Source: Sphingomonas sp. CCH10-B3
GTDB taxonomy: Bacteria; Pseudomonadota; Alphaproteobacteria; Sphingomonadales; Sphingomonadaceae
NCBI RefSeq assembly: GCF_001556185.1
Contig: NZ_LSIJ01000101.1
Span: 85,001-110,886 of the forward strand
Direction of reading: 5' to 3'
DNA: 25,886 nt
Each line of letters opens with the position of its first letter. Position 1 is the first letter of the stretch. The notes below the pieces were generated by a model. That model saw only the letters and a program-made list of their open reading frames with translations, ran no database searches and was not told the origin of the DNA. Below are positions 7,075-15,798 of this stretch, in pieces. A program made the position numbers and the translations under genes.

Positions 7075-8318
7075 AGTGCCGCCAGCTCTTGCGCCACGAT
7101 CCGCCTAGCGGTGTCGACCAAAGGCCCGTCCTCGCTCGATCGCAAGCTATGGACGGGATTCCCGTCTTCGATCCCAATACCAAAAAGCATCCCCGCGCCC
7201 ATTTTAGCGGCTTTGTCGAAGCGCTTCTTGGGCGACCCGGATGTTACCGCCTCAGCCGAAAATCCTTCATCTCTCAAAAGCCGCAGGATGCGTGGCGCGA
7301 CCGTCAACAGCGCATCGCTCTCAATCGCAAGCGCGACGTCTGGCCGGTCTTCCGCTAGGCCGTCGACCAACATCCCCAGCCGCTCGATTCCAGCCGCCCA
7401 GCCAACCCCCGGCGTCGGATTTCCGCCCAGGCTCTCGATCAGCCCGTCATAGCGCCCGCCCGCAAGCACCGTCCCCTGCGCGCCCAGCCGGTCGGTGACA
7501 AATTCGAACGCGGTATGCCGATAATAATCGAGCCCACGCACCAGCGTGTCATTGCGCGTCCACGCCACGCCCGCCGCATCGAGACCCTTGGTCACGCTCT
7601 CGAAAAACGCCCCCGCCTCGGCGGTCAGAAACCCATCGATCCCCGGCGCCGCATCGGCGATCGGCCGATCGCGCGGGTCTTTCGAATCCAAGATGCGCAG
7701 CGGATTCTTGTCGAGCCGCGCGAGGCTATCCTCGCTCAACTCACCACGATGCGCCTCGAAATGCGCCACCAGCGCCGCACGCCAGGCGTCGCGCGTCTCG
7801 GCATCGCCCAGCGTATTGAGCTGGAGCGTCACCCCGTCCGCAATGCCCAACTCGCGGATCAGCTGGTCGGCGAACACCAGCAGCTCGACATCGGCGGCGG
7901 GTTCGGCAGCGCCGATTACTTCGGCGTCGATCTGGTGGAACTGGCGGTAGCGACCCTTTTGCGGGCGCTCATAGCGGAACACCGGGCCATGTGCGGCGAG
8001 CTTCAGCGGCGCATATTGCTGCCACCCCTCCGTCAGGAAAGCGCGCGCGATCCCGGCGGTGAATTCGGGCCGCAAGGTGATCGAATCACCGCCGCGATCC
8101 TCGAAGGTGTACATTTCCTTCGACACGACATCGGTCGTCTCACCCAGCGAGCGCGCGAACACCGCCGTCGCTTCGAACACCGGCAGTTCAACCCGCTGGA
8201 AACAATAGAGCTTGCGCACGCGCTCGAACGTTTCGACGACGCGGGCGAAGCGTCGCTGATCGTCTCCGAAGATATCTTGTGTCCCGCGGATGCGGTTGGG
8301 CGTGGTGATCCGGCTCAT
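7071..8318 (-). CDS. hisS: Histidyl-tRNA synthetase
   Basis: This class II aminoacyl-tRNA synthetase charges tRNA-His. I chose the ATG at 8318 ([16 protein letters not shown]), giving 415 residues; a longer frame adds 15 atypical residues. Visible features are the N-terminal RIRGTQDIF motif, [13 protein letters not shown], class II motif 2 ([16 protein letters not shown]), the histidine-specific motif [15 protein letters not shown], the AGGRYDGL segment and motif 3 ([11 protein letters not shown]). A short anticodon-binding alpha/beta domain ends the protein (about residues 325-415). It is the first gene of a hisS-prfA-prmC operon and overlaps prfA by 4 bases. The promoter should lie in 8319-8416, shared with the divergent DUF1345 gene, but I could not identify clear -35/-10 boxes there. 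Confidence 0.97.
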   Translation of the reverse strand: MSRITTPNRIRGTQDIFGDDQRRFARVVETFERVRKLYCFQRVELPVFEATAVFARSLGETTDVVSKEMYTFEDRGGDSITLRPEFTAGIARAFLTEGWQQYAPLKLAAHGPVFRYERPQKGRYRQFHQIDAEVIGAAEPAADVELLVFADQLIRELGIADGVTLQLNTLGDAETRDAWRAALVAHFEAHRGELSEDSLARLDKNPLRILDSKDPRDRPIADAAPGIDGFLTAEAGAFFESVTKGLDAAGVAWTRNDTLVRGLDYYRHTAFEFVTDRLGAQGTVLAGGRYDGLIESLGGNPTPGVGWAAGIERLGMLVDGLAEDRPDVALAIESDALLTVAPRILRLLRDEGFSAEAVTSGSPKKRFDKAAKMGAGMLFGIGIEDGNPVHSLRSSEDGPLVDTARRIVAQELAAL

Positions 8319-8416
8319 TAAGCGGGCTTCTCTAGGCGAATATGTCGCAATTTGCCAATGCACGAAATCGCGGCAGCCGGGCTTGTCGCGTGCCGCGAAC
8401 GGCGTAAGCCGGTGCC

Positions 8417-9061
8417 ATGTTCCTTGCGTTTCTCACTCGCCTCGGCCAGCATGTCGCACCGCCGCGTTTCCTGCTGTTCGCGGTCGCGCTGGCGACCGGG
8501 CTGGCAGTGCTGGTGCCCGTGATCGGCTGGGCGCGCGGCACGCTCGCCGCTTTCGACATTGCGGCCATGCTGTTCCTGCTGCTGGTGGCGCCGCTGCTTT
8601 GGAGCCCGACCGATCGCATGCGCGACCATGCGCGCGACAACGACGCCAACCGCACGCTGCTTTTGGCGATCACCGGGTTGGTCTCGCTGGTGATTCTCGT
8701 CGCCATCTTCAGCGAGCTTCAGGGCAAGCCGAGCCCCGCCACCGTCGCGCTGGTTGTCGGCACGCTGGCGCTGTCCTGGCTATTTTCGAACACCGTCTAC
8801 ACGCTGCATTATGCGCACCTCTTTTATTCGCAGGCAGACGGCGAGGATCGCGGCGGCATCGACTTTCCGGGCGATGGCGATCCCAACTACTGGGACTTCG
8901 CCTATTTCAGCTTCACGCTCGGCATGACGTTCCAGACGTCGGACGTCGCGATCAGCCATAGCGGCATCCGTCAGACGGTGATCGGCCACTGCCTCGCGGC
9001 CTTTGTGTTCAACATCGGCGTGCTGGCTTTCACGATCAACGTGCTGGGCAGCAGCGGTTGA
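8417..9061 (+). CDS. DUF1345 inner-membrane protein
   Basis: The protein has 214 residues and about five predicted membrane helices (near residues 18-37, 45-62, 82-100, 108-127 and 185-208). The conserved signature of the DUF1345 family is clear: [18 protein letters not shown] in the middle, then [23 protein letters not shown], followed by a charged loop and a last helix ending FAFTINVL-like. The family is a common bacterial inner-membrane protein with no demonstrated function. The loop with [12 protein letters not shown] contains acidic and aromatic residues that are nearly invariant in relatives, which suggests a specific role rather than a filler membrane protein. It is divergent from hisS. 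It is separated from the downstream M61 peptidase by a palindromic repeat, so it may be monocistronic. Confidence 0.88.
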   Translation: MFLAFLTRLGQHVAPPRFLLFAVALATGLAVLVPVIGWARGTLAAFDIAAMLFLLLVAPLLWSPTDRMRDHARDNDANRTLLLAITGLVSLVILVAIFSELQGKPSPATVALVVGTLALSWLFSNTVYTLHYAHLFYSQADGEDRGGIDFPGDGDPNYWDFAYFSFTLGMTFQTSDVAISHSGIRQTVIGHCLAAFVFNIGVLAFTINVLGSSG

Positions 9062-9087
9062 TCCGAAGCGGCAGCATCACATCGGGC

Positions 9088-9156
9088 CGTCATTGCCGGC
9101 GCAGCGAAGCAATCTGGCGCGGTGGACTGGATTGCTTCGTTGCGCTCGCAATGACG
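9088..9156. repeat. Intergenic palindromic repeat (CGTCATTGC ... GCAATGACG type)
   Basis: The left arm starts CGTCATTGCCGGCGCAGCGA and runs to AAGCAATC. The right arm, GATTGCTTCGTTGCGCTCGC ending AATGACG, is its reverse complement with about three mismatches over 27 bases. Repeats with this CGTCATTGCGAGC...GAAGCAATCC pattern are dispersed between genes in many alphaproteobacteria. It lies between the DUF1345 and M61 genes, where it could form a strong hairpin in the transcript. Confidence 0.8.
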
Positions 9157-9237
9157 AAGCGCTTTGACCCGGGGCTGGACGGCGGCGCACCGGCCTGCCT
9201 AGACTTGGCCATCGCTCCGCTCGACCGAAAGCCAAAC

Positions 9238-11142
9238 ATGATCCGCACGCTCACTTTTGCCGCGATTCTGCTCGCATCGACCGCCGCGGTCGCCGAAAAT
9301 TCGAAGCCGCAGCCGGTGCCCCATGTCGACACCATCCCGGCGGCGAAGGACATTCCCTATCCCGGCACGATCAGCCTCGCGATCGACGCCACCGACACGC
9401 GCCGCGCGATCTTCAAGGTGAAGGAAGTCATGCCCGTGGCCAAGGCGGGGCATATGGTGCTGCTGTTCCCCAAATGGCTGCCCGGCAACCACTCGCCGAC
9501 CGGCCAGATCGAAAAGCTCGCCGGCCTGAAGATCAGTGCGAACGGCAAGCCGGTGCCGTGGAAGCGCGATCCGGTCGATGTCTTTGCCTTCCATGTCGAA
9601 GTGCCCGTCGGCGCCAGGGCGCTCGACATCGATTTTCAGTTCCTTTCAGCGACGGCGGGCAATCAGGGCCGCGTCGTGATGACGCCCAACATGCTCAGCC
9701 TGCAATGGCAGTCGATGAGCCTTTATCCGGCGGGCTATTTCACGCGCCAGATTCCGGTCGAGGCGACCGTAACCTATCCCGACGGCTGGACAGCGGCATC
9801 AGCGCTGCCCGCAAAGGCGACCGGCAGCACGTACCGCTATGATCGCACCAATTACGAGGTTCTAGTCGATTCGCCCGTGATCGCCGGTCGCCATTTCAAG
9901 GCGTGGCCGCTCAGCCCGCGCGTGACGCTCGACGTCGTCGCCGACACGGCCGCCGAACTCGCCGCCAAGCCCGAGCAGATCGATGCGCACAAGGCGCTGG
10001 TCGATCAGGCCGTGAAGGTTTTCGGCTCGCAGCATTACGACAACTATCATTTCCTGCTGTCGATCTCCGATGAACTCGGCGGCATCGGGCTCGAGCATCA
10101 TCGCAGTTCCGAAAATGGCGTGAAGCCCGGCTATTTCATCGACTGGGAGTCGAGCACCCCGGCCCGCGACCTGTTGCCGCATGAATTCACCCATAGCTGG
10201 GACGGCAAATTCCGCCGCGGCGCCGATCTGTGGACCCCCGATTACCGCACGCCGATGCGCGATTCGCTGCTGTGGGTCTATGAAGGCCAGACGCAGTTCT
10301 GGGGCTATGTGCTCGCCGCGCGATCGGGCCTCGTATCGAAGCAGGATACGCTCGACGCCTATGCGCTGGTGCTGGCGAGCCTTGGCAATACCAAAGGGCG
10401 CGATTGGCGGCCGATGGTCGACACCACCAACGATCCGACGATCGCGCAGCGCAAGCCCAAGGGCTGGTCGAGCTGGCAGCGCAGCGAGGATTATTACAAC
10501 GAAGGCCTGCTGGTGTGGATGGAAGTCGATTCGATCATCCGCCGCCAGACGAACGGCACCAAGTCGCTCGACGATTTCGCCAAGGCCTTTTTCGGCATCA
10601 ACGACGGCGACTGGGGCCAGGTGACCTACACCTTCGACGATGTCGTCGCGACGCTCCACCAACTCGTGCCGGTCTATGACTGGAAGCAGATGCTGACCCA
10701 GCGGCTGACCGAAACCGGCCAGCCGGCGCCGTTCGCGGGCTTCATCGCCAATGGCTATCGGCTGGTCTTCACCGATACGCCGACGCCCTATTTCAAGCTC
10801 AATGAAAAGGACCGCAAGATCACCGATCTCAGCTATTCGATCGGCGTGGTCGTCAACCGCGAAGGCGGGCTGAGCTCGGTAATCTGGGACAGCCCGGCCT
10901 TTGCCGCGGGCCTCGACAATGGCGATACGATCACGGGCGTTAATGGCTTTGCCTATAGCCCGGAAAAGCTGAAGGACGCGATCACCGCCGCCAAGGACGG
11001 CGCGCCAATCACCTTGCTCGTCAAGAAGGGCGATCGGATCGAGACAAGAGTGATCGACTATAAGGGCGGCTTGCGCTATCCGCGCCTCGCCAAGATCGGG
11101 ACCGGCGACACCGGGCTCGATCGGCTGCTGACACCGCGATAA
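9238..11142 (+). CDS. Exported M61-family metallopeptidase with C-terminal PDZ domain
   Basis: M61 enzymes are zinc aminopeptidases, typified by glycyl aminopeptidase. From the ATG at 9238 the protein has 634 residues and a clean signal peptide (MIRTLTFAAILLASTAAVA). The longer open frame back to 9058 translates an intergenic palindromic repeat and is rejected. An N-terminal beta domain (about residues 40-200) precedes the catalytic domain. The zinc site is HEFTH at residues 315-319 with the third ligand Glu349 in VYEGQTQFWG, and the conserved GGIGLEHHRS stretch lies shortly before. A PDZ domain occupies about residues 535-615 (SSVIWDSPAFAAGLDNGDTI and ITGVNG). It is expected to be periplasmic. 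Substrate preference cannot be read from sequence. ppa follows 13 bases after the stop and may be co-transcribed. Confidence 0.93.
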   Translation: MIRTLTFAAILLASTAAVAENSKPQPVPHVDTIPAAKDIPYPGTISLAIDATDTRRAIFKVKEVMPVAKAGHMVLLFPKWLPGNHSPTGQIEKLAGLKISANGKPVPWKRDPVDVFAFHVEVPVGARALDIDFQFLSATAGNQGRVVMTPNMLSLQWQSMSLYPAGYFTRQIPVEATVTYPDGWTAASALPAKATGSTYRYDRTNYEVLVDSPVIAGRHFKAWPLSPRVTLDVVADTAAELAAKPEQIDAHKALVDQAVKVFGSQHYDNYHFLLSISDELGGIGLEHHRSSENGVKPGYFIDWESSTPARDLLPHEFTHSWDGKFRRGADLWTPDYRTPMRDSLLWVYEGQTQFWGYVLAARSGLVSKQDTLDAYALVLASLGNTKGRDWRPMVDTTNDPTIAQRKPKGWSSWQRSEDYYNEGLLVWMEVDSIIRRQTNGTKSLDDFAKAFFGINDGDWGQVTYTFDDVVATLHQLVPVYDWKQMLTQRLTETGQPAPFAGFIANGYRLVFTDTPTPYFKLNEKDRKITDLSYSIGVVVNREGGLSSVIWDSPAFAAGLDNGDTITGVNGFAYSPEKLKDAITAAKDGAPITLLVKKGDRIETRVIDYKGGLRYPRLAKIGTGDTGLDRLLTPR

Positions 11143-11155
11143 CAGGAATTTCCCC

Positions 11156-11704
11156 ATGCGCATCGATATGGTGCCGGTCGGTGACGACCCGCCCAACAGC
11201 CTGAACGTGATCATCGAAGTGCCGACCGGCGGCGAGCCGGTGAAATATGAATTCGACAAGGCGAGCGGCGCGCTGTTCGTCGATCGCATCCTGCACACGC
11301 CGATGCGCTATCCGGCCAATTACGGCTTCGTGCCGCACACGCTGTCGCCCGACGGCGATCCGCTCGACGCGCTGGTGATTGCGCGTTCGCCGTTCATTCC
11401 GGGCTGCATCGTCCGCGCCCGGCCGATAGGCGTGCTCAACCTCGAAGACGAGCACGGCGGCGACGAAAAGCTGATCTGCGTGCCGGTCGATTCGACCTTC
11501 CCCTATTACACCGACGTCGGCGAACGCACCGACCTGCCCTCGATCGTGCTCCAGCAGATCGAGCATTTCTTCACCCACTATAAGGATCTCGAAAAGGAGA
11601 AGTGGGTGCGCGTCGGCAAATGGGGCGATGCCGCCGAAGCTCGCCAGATCGTGATCGAAGCTATCGAGCGCGAAAAGGCCGCCAAGGCAGCCAAGGCCGA
11701 GTAA
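11156..11704 (+). CDS. ppa: Inorganic pyrophosphatase (soluble, family I)
   Basis: The enzyme hydrolyses pyrophosphate to phosphate and so pulls biosynthetic reactions forward; it needs magnesium and acts in the cytoplasm. At 182 residues the length is that of a typical bacterial family I enzyme. The metal-binding signature DGDPLDAL gives Asp66, Asp68 and Asp71, almost the E. coli numbering. Other conserved pieces are VPTGGEPVKYEFDK, MRYPANYGFVPHT and the lysine-rich KDLEKEKWVRVGKWGDA region. The C-terminus is a short charged alanine/lysine tail (EREKAAKAAKAE). An AGGAA ribosome binding site precedes the ATG. The gene converges with a GNAT gene whose stop lies only 3 bases further on. Confidence 0.97.
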   Translation: MRIDMVPVGDDPPNSLNVIIEVPTGGEPVKYEFDKASGALFVDRILHTPMRYPANYGFVPHTLSPDGDPLDALVIARSPFIPGCIVRARPIGVLNLEDEHGGDEKLICVPVDSTFPYYTDVGERTDLPSIVLQQIEHFFTHYKDLEKEKWVRVGKWGDAAEARQIVIEAIEREKAAKAAKAE

Positions 11705-11707
11705 AAG

Positions 11708-12196
11708 TCAGTCGGGGCGCTCGCCTGCCAGTGCAGCGAGCGCCTCGCCTTCCAGCCGCCACAGCCGCCATTCGGGCTGAAGCCGCGCACCGATCCGCTC
11801 ATAGAAGCGCTGCCCGCCGAGATTGTCGGTGAGCACGATCCAGTCCATCCAGGCGCAATCGCGAGCGCAGGCCTCGGCCGCCAGCGCCTGCATCAGCGCT
11901 TCGCCTGCACCCGCCCCGCGCGCCTCGGCATCGACGAACAGATCCTCGAGATAGAGGATCGGCTGGGCCATCCAGAAATTGAACGTCAGGAACCACAGCG
12001 CCACGCCGACAACGCGATCGTCGAGCGTCGCGACATGCGCGTGACCTTGCGGTGCCGGCCCGAACAGCGCCGCGTCGAGCCGCCCGGGCGTTGCCGACAC
12101 CCATTCGGGATGGCCGATATGCGCGCCGAAATGCTGCAACCGGCGATGAATCGCTGCAACATCGGCGCGCGTGGCGGGGCGCGCGATGACAGGCAT
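11708..12196 (-). CDS. GNAT-family N-acetyltransferase (second of a pair)
   Basis: The protein has 162 residues starting MPVIARPATRADVAAIHRR at 12196; longer frames overlap the upstream GNAT gene and are rejected. It has the GNAT fold: strand and helix 1, a central VVGVALWFLTFNFW strand, then the acetyl-CoA site LYLEDLFVDAEARGAGAGEAL (residues about 85-107), and NLGGQRFYERIGARL near the end. The LYLEDLFV and W-x-x-L-x-x-N-x-x-x-x-x-FYE-x-x-GA pattern resembles the spermidine/diamine acetyltransferase branch (knowledge of family). The substrate is not known. Its ATG shares one base with the stop of the upstream GNAT (TGATG), so the two are translationally coupled. The two proteins are only distantly similar to each other. 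Confidence 0.88.
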   Translation of the reverse strand: MPVIARPATRADVAAIHRRLQHFGAHIGHPEWVSATPGRLDAALFGPAPQGHAHVATLDDRVVGVALWFLTFNFWMAQPILYLEDLFVDAEARGAGAGEALMQALAAEACARDCAWMDWIVLTDNLGGQRFYERIGARLQPEWRLWRLEGEALAALAGERPD

Positions 12197-12672
12197 CAGC
12201 TTGCCGCGAAACTGGTGAGGGCGTCGCCCGACATGCGGCAGATGCGCCAGTCGTCCATGATGCTCGCGCCCATCGCCTTGTAGAATTCCTGCGCGGGCGT
12301 GTTCCAGTCGAGCACTGCCCATTCGAACCGCTGGCAGCCGCGCTCGACCGCAATCTGCGCAAGCCGCTTGAGCAACGCCTTGCCGACCCCGGTGCCGCGC
12401 GCTTCGGGCGTTACATACAGGTCCTCGAGATAGAGCCCGCGCCATCCCGTCCAGGTCGAGAAATTGTGGAAGAACAGCGCAAGGCCCACCGGCGCGCCGT
12501 CCGCTTCGGCGATCAGCGCCTCGGCGGCGGGTGGCGTCGAGAACAAGGCTTCGTGCAGCATCGGCTCGGTCGCGACCACCTTGTCGAGTTCGCGCTCATA
12601 TTCGGCCAGTTCGCGCACGAAGCGCAGGATCGTGCCGACATCGGCGGGGGTCGCAAAACGGATCACGGTCAT
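12196..12672 (-). CDS. GNAT-family N-acetyltransferase (first of a pair), SSAT-like
   Basis: The protein has 158 residues starting MTVIRFATPADVGTILRFV at 12672. Domain features are the ELAEYERELDKVVATE helix, VGLALFFHNFSTWTG, and LYLEDLYVTPEARGTGVGKAL, which holds the acetyl-CoA pyrophosphate loop (R-x-x-G-x-G). The C-terminal part reads FEWAVLDWNTPAQEFYKAMGA. The FHNFSTW-x-G-x-x-GLYLEDLYV run followed by W-N-x-P-A-x-x-FY-x-x-x-GA is characteristic of spermidine/spermine (or thialysine) N-acetyltransferase-like proteins. Its ATG overlaps the stop of the EamA transporter by 4 bases (ATGA). Exact amine substrate is not assignable from sequence. Confidence 0.9.
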   Translation of the reverse strand: MTVIRFATPADVGTILRFVRELAEYERELDKVVATEPMLHEALFSTPPAAEALIAEADGAPVGLALFFHNFSTWTGWRGLYLEDLYVTPEARGTGVGKALLKRLAQIAVERGCQRFEWAVLDWNTPAQEFYKAMGASIMDDWRICRMSGDALTSFAAS

Positions 12673-13565
12673 GCAGCGGCCTCGGTCTGGGGCGCGGGGG
12701 CGATGCTGCCGCGCACGGCGACGAGGCAGCCGATGATGATCAGCCCCGCCCCGGCGACGGTATAGCCCGACACCTGCTCGCTGAACACGACATAGCCAAG
12801 AATCGCCGCCCAGATGAAGGCGGTATATTCGACCATCGACAGTAATTGCGCTTCGGCGCGACCATAGGCCCAGGCGAGCGCGAACGCCGACGCCGAGCCG
12901 ATCACCGCCGATGCCGCCACCCAGGGCAATTGCGCGACGCTCGGCCAGGTCGCGAGCCACGGCGCCCCCACCAGCATCAGCGCGCCGATGACGAGGCTGG
13001 TGAACAGGGTGACTTCGAGCGGGCTCGCCAGTTGCGCCTGTTGCCGCAGCAGGATCAGGCTGCCCGCGTAAAGCACCGACGCCAGCACCACCGCGCCCGA
13101 TCCCAGCAGCAGATCGGGCGAGCTCTCGCCCCGCGACTGGCCAAGCGCGATCACCAGCACGCCGCCGCTTGCCACCAGCGAGCCGAGCACTGCGCCACGC
13201 CCGATCCGCTCTTTCAGGAATAGCCCGGCAAGGAACAGCGCGATCAGCGGCGCAAGGAAAGTCAGCGCAACCGCCTGCGCCATTGGCACGCGCACCAGCC
13301 CCCAGAAAAACAGTAGTACCGACATCCCCGCCGCCAGCCCGCGCAGCACGTGCAGCTTGAGCGCCGCCCCGCCCGGCCAGCGATGCCCGCGCGCGACGAA
13401 CACTGCCCCGGTCAGCGCGACACCCGCGACTGATCGCCACAGCACCGCGCTATAGGCGCCGCTTTGCAGCGACAGATATTTCATCAGCGCATCCATGATC
13501 GAATAGCTGAAAATGCCAAGGCAGGCGACGGCGAAGGCGGTTACGGGCGAAGTCTTGGTCGACAC
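12669..13565 (-). CDS. EamA/DMT-family membrane transporter
   Basis: The protein has 298 residues with about ten predicted membrane helices in two EamA repeats (about residues 8-140 and 150-285). The first repeat contains the typical MDALMKYLS and VLWRSVAGVALTG pieces and the AVALTFLAPLIALFLAGLFLKE end. The second repeat ends YTAFIWAAILGYVVFSEQVS and TVAGAGLIIIGCLVAVRG. DMT proteins usually export small metabolites or drugs; the substrate cannot be predicted. I use the GTG at 13565. The alternative is Met24, which would cut into the first helix, so GTG is preferred although the ribosome binding site is weak. It heads an operon with two GNAT genes joined by 4-base and 1-base overlaps, and it is divergent from the S9 peptidase gene. 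Confidence 0.9.
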   Translation of the reverse strand: MSTKTSPVTAFAVACLGIFSYSIMDALMKYLSLQSGAYSAVLWRSVAGVALTGAVFVARGHRWPGGAALKLHVLRGLAAGMSVLLFFWGLVRVPMAQAVALTFLAPLIALFLAGLFLKERIGRGAVLGSLVASGGVLVIALGQSRGESSPDLLLGSGAVVLASVLYAGSLILLRQQAQLASPLEVTLFTSLVIGALMLVGAPWLATWPSVAQLPWVAASAVIGSASAFALAWAYGRAEAQLLSMVEYTAFIWAAILGYVVFSEQVSGYTVAGAGLIIIGCLVAVRGSIAPAPQTEAAA

Positions 13566-13696
13566 AACGCGACCGCTACACGTCGCGCGCGGCGGGCGCC
13601 ATGCCGTCCTGTCGGGAAGCGGCGCGCAGCTTGCGATGCTCGTCCACGCTGGCTAGCCTTGCGCCGCGACTCGGGGTGTCGTGGGAGGGGAAGACC

Positions 13697-15784
13697 GTGC
13701 GATTTTTGATCGTTGCCTTTGCTTTGGCCACGTCCGCCAATGCCCAGCTCGTCAATCCCCCGGTCGCCGCCAAGCAGGAACCCAAGACCGAAACCCGATT
13801 CGGCATCACCACCAGCGACCCCTATCGCTGGATGGAGGATCCGGCACGCAAGGACGAAATGGTCGCCTATGTGCGGTCGATCTCGGACGCGACGACGGCG
13901 CAGCTCGCCAAATTGCCGCGACGCGCCGCCTTTGCCGCCACCCTTCAGGAATCAAGCCGCACCGGCACGCGCTTCACCGACGTTCAGGCCCATGGCGACA
14001 AGCTCTCCTATCGTCGGCTCGATCCAGCCGACAGCATCGCCAAGCTGATGGTGCGCGATGCTACCGGCGAGCGGCTCGTCATCGATCCAGGCGCCGGCGG
14101 GGCCAATGCCGCGATCGGCGCCTGGTCGATTTCCCCCGATGGCGCGACGATCGCTGTCCACCTCTCCGAAAAAGGGTCGGAGCGCGGCGCCGTCCGCTTC
14201 ATCGACGTCGCCACTGGTCGGGAAACCCGTCCGCGCATCGAGCCGGTGTGGGGTGAGTTCAGAGTGTCGTGGCTGTCGCCGACGCGCATTGCCTATACCA
14301 AAATCATGGCGAGCGGCGCCGATCCGATGCTCGGCATGCGCGCCTTCGTCGCCGACGTCGGCGGCGGCAATGAAGTGCCGATCCTCGGCGCCGGAGTGGC
14401 CGGTGCGCCGGAGCTGGACCCCAGCGAATTTCCGCTCGTTATCAATCAGGAAGGCAGTGACTGGGTGCTGGGCGTCGCCGCCAATGCCCGCGCCGACCAG
14501 CGCTTTTTCGCGACGCTGCGCAGCGACCTGATCGCCGGCAAACCGCGCTGGCAAACGCTGTCGACGCTCGCCGACCGGGTTTCGATCGTCGCGCTGCGGG
14601 GCGACGACGCCTTCATGCTGACGTCAAAGGGCGCCTCCAATGGCCGGATCGAGCGCAGGAATCTGAAAACCGGCACTATCACGCCGGTCGCCACGCCATC
14701 GGGCGTCGTGCTCATCGACATGATCGGTACGGCCGACGGATTCTATGTGATGGGGCAGGCCGATGGCGCTGGCCGATTGCTGTATGCGCCCGACGCCGAC
14801 TCGGCGCTGCGCGACGTGCCGCTGCCGTTCGAATGCGACATCGGCGGGTTGGCGCCCGTGATCAATGGCCGCGGTTTCACGCTGACGCTCGCGGGCTGGA
14901 CAACCGCGCAGCGTTCCTACCGTGCGGAAAATGGTCAACTGACGCCGCTCGGGCTCGATTCGGGAAGCTGGGAAACCGCCAAACAATTCGTCGTACGGCG
15001 GCTCGAAGCCATCAGCGCGGACGGTACCAAAGTCCCGCTCGCTGTGGTGCAGCCGCGCGGCTCCGGACCATGGCCGACGATTTTGGAAGGCTATGGCAGC
15101 TATGGCTATCCATCGACGACGCCTTGGTACAACCCCTCCCTTCTCAGCTGGACCGGCAGCGGCGGCGCCGTCGCCTATTGCGGGACGCGCGGCGGCAACG
15201 AGCGCGGGCGCGATTGGCACGAAGGCGGACGCGCTGCCAACAAGCCTAATGCGCATGCCGACTATATCGCCTGCGCTGAAAAGCTGATCGCGGTGGGCAT
15301 CGCGCGGCCGGGCGGCATTGCAGCGACCGGCACCAGCGCGGGCGGCATGCTTGCACCAATCGCGGCCCAGAAACGCCCCGAGCTGTTCGGCGCGCTGCTC
15401 CCACGGGTCGCCATGCTCAACGCCAGTCGGCTCGAAGCCTCGGCAAATGGTGCGAATCAATATTCGGAAGTGGGCGATCCGCGCACGGCAGACGGCTATC
15501 GCGCGATGGTCAGCGAGGATGCAGTGCTCGCGCTGGCGAGCGCCAAGGGGATTCCCGACACGCTGATCACGATCGGCCTCAACGACCAGCGCGTCGCGCC
15601 GTGGATGGGCGCGAAATTCGCGGCGACCGCACGCGATCGCTTCGGTGCCAAGCGGCTTATCCTGGTCCGCGCGGACGGTGAGGCGGGACACGGCATCGGT
15701 TCGACACGCGACGTGCAGATCAACGAATGGGCCGATGTTTTCGCATTCCTTGCCGATCGTCTGGCGGCAAACGCGCAGAAGTAA
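13697..15784 (+). CDS. Exported prolyl-oligopeptidase-like serine peptidase (S9A)
   Basis: A GTG at 13697, preceded at good distance by GGGAGGGG, starts a 695-residue protein with a signal peptide (VRFLIVAFALATSANAQ read with Met first). The conserved S9A opening follows: DPYRWMEDPARKDEMVAYV. A seven-bladed beta-propeller covers about residues 60-410, with blade phrases such as GAWSISPDGATIAVHLSEKGSE. The alpha/beta-hydrolase domain follows. The likely catalytic triad is Ser547 in GTSAGG, Asp630 in GLNDQRVAPW and His665 in EAGHGIG. The GYGSYGYPSTTPWYNP and AYCGTRGGNERGRDWHEGGR blocks are also typical of the family. It should cleave after proline in short peptides in the periplasm. A longer open frame back to 13601 lacks a signal peptide and is not used. 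It is divergent from the EamA gene and converges with the aspartic protease gene, with 14 bases between stops. Confidence 0.93.
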   Translation: MRFLIVAFALATSANAQLVNPPVAAKQEPKTETRFGITTSDPYRWMEDPARKDEMVAYVRSISDATTAQLAKLPRRAAFAATLQESSRTGTRFTDVQAHGDKLSYRRLDPADSIAKLMVRDATGERLVIDPGAGGANAAIGAWSISPDGATIAVHLSEKGSERGAVRFIDVATGRETRPRIEPVWGEFRVSWLSPTRIAYTKIMASGADPMLGMRAFVADVGGGNEVPILGAGVAGAPELDPSEFPLVINQEGSDWVLGVAANARADQRFFATLRSDLIAGKPRWQTLSTLADRVSIVALRGDDAFMLTSKGASNGRIERRNLKTGTITPVATPSGVVLIDMIGTADGFYVMGQADGAGRLLYAPDADSALRDVPLPFECDIGGLAPVINGRGFTLTLAGWTTAQRSYRAENGQLTPLGLDSGSWETAKQFVVRRLEAISADGTKVPLAVVQPRGSGPWPTILEGYGSYGYPSTTPWYNPSLLSWTGSGGAVAYCGTRGGNERGRDWHEGGRAANKPNAHADYIACAEKLIAVGIARPGGIAATGTSAGGMLAPIAAQKRPELFGALLPRVAMLNASRLEASANGANQYSEVGDPRTADGYRAMVSEDAVLALASAKGIPDTLITIGLNDQRVAPWMGAKFAATARDRFGAKRLILVRADGEAGHGIGSTRDVQINEWADVFAFLADRLAANAQK

Positions 15785-15798
15785 CCGATGCGGACTGC

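Noticed and set aside
5539..7452. 637-residue plus-strand open frame across prmC, prfA and hisS
   Set aside because: It is fully opposite three certain genes and has shadow-like composition (Ser/Arg/Pro runs, no domain).
9058..9237. N-terminal extension of the M61 peptidase
   Set aside because: It is the translation of a palindromic intergenic repeat, and a proper signal peptide begins at 9238.
9862..11298. 478-residue minus-strand open frame opposite the M61 gene
   Set aside because: The M61 gene has catalytic motifs and a signal peptide; the antisense frame shows neither family motifs nor a ribosome binding site.
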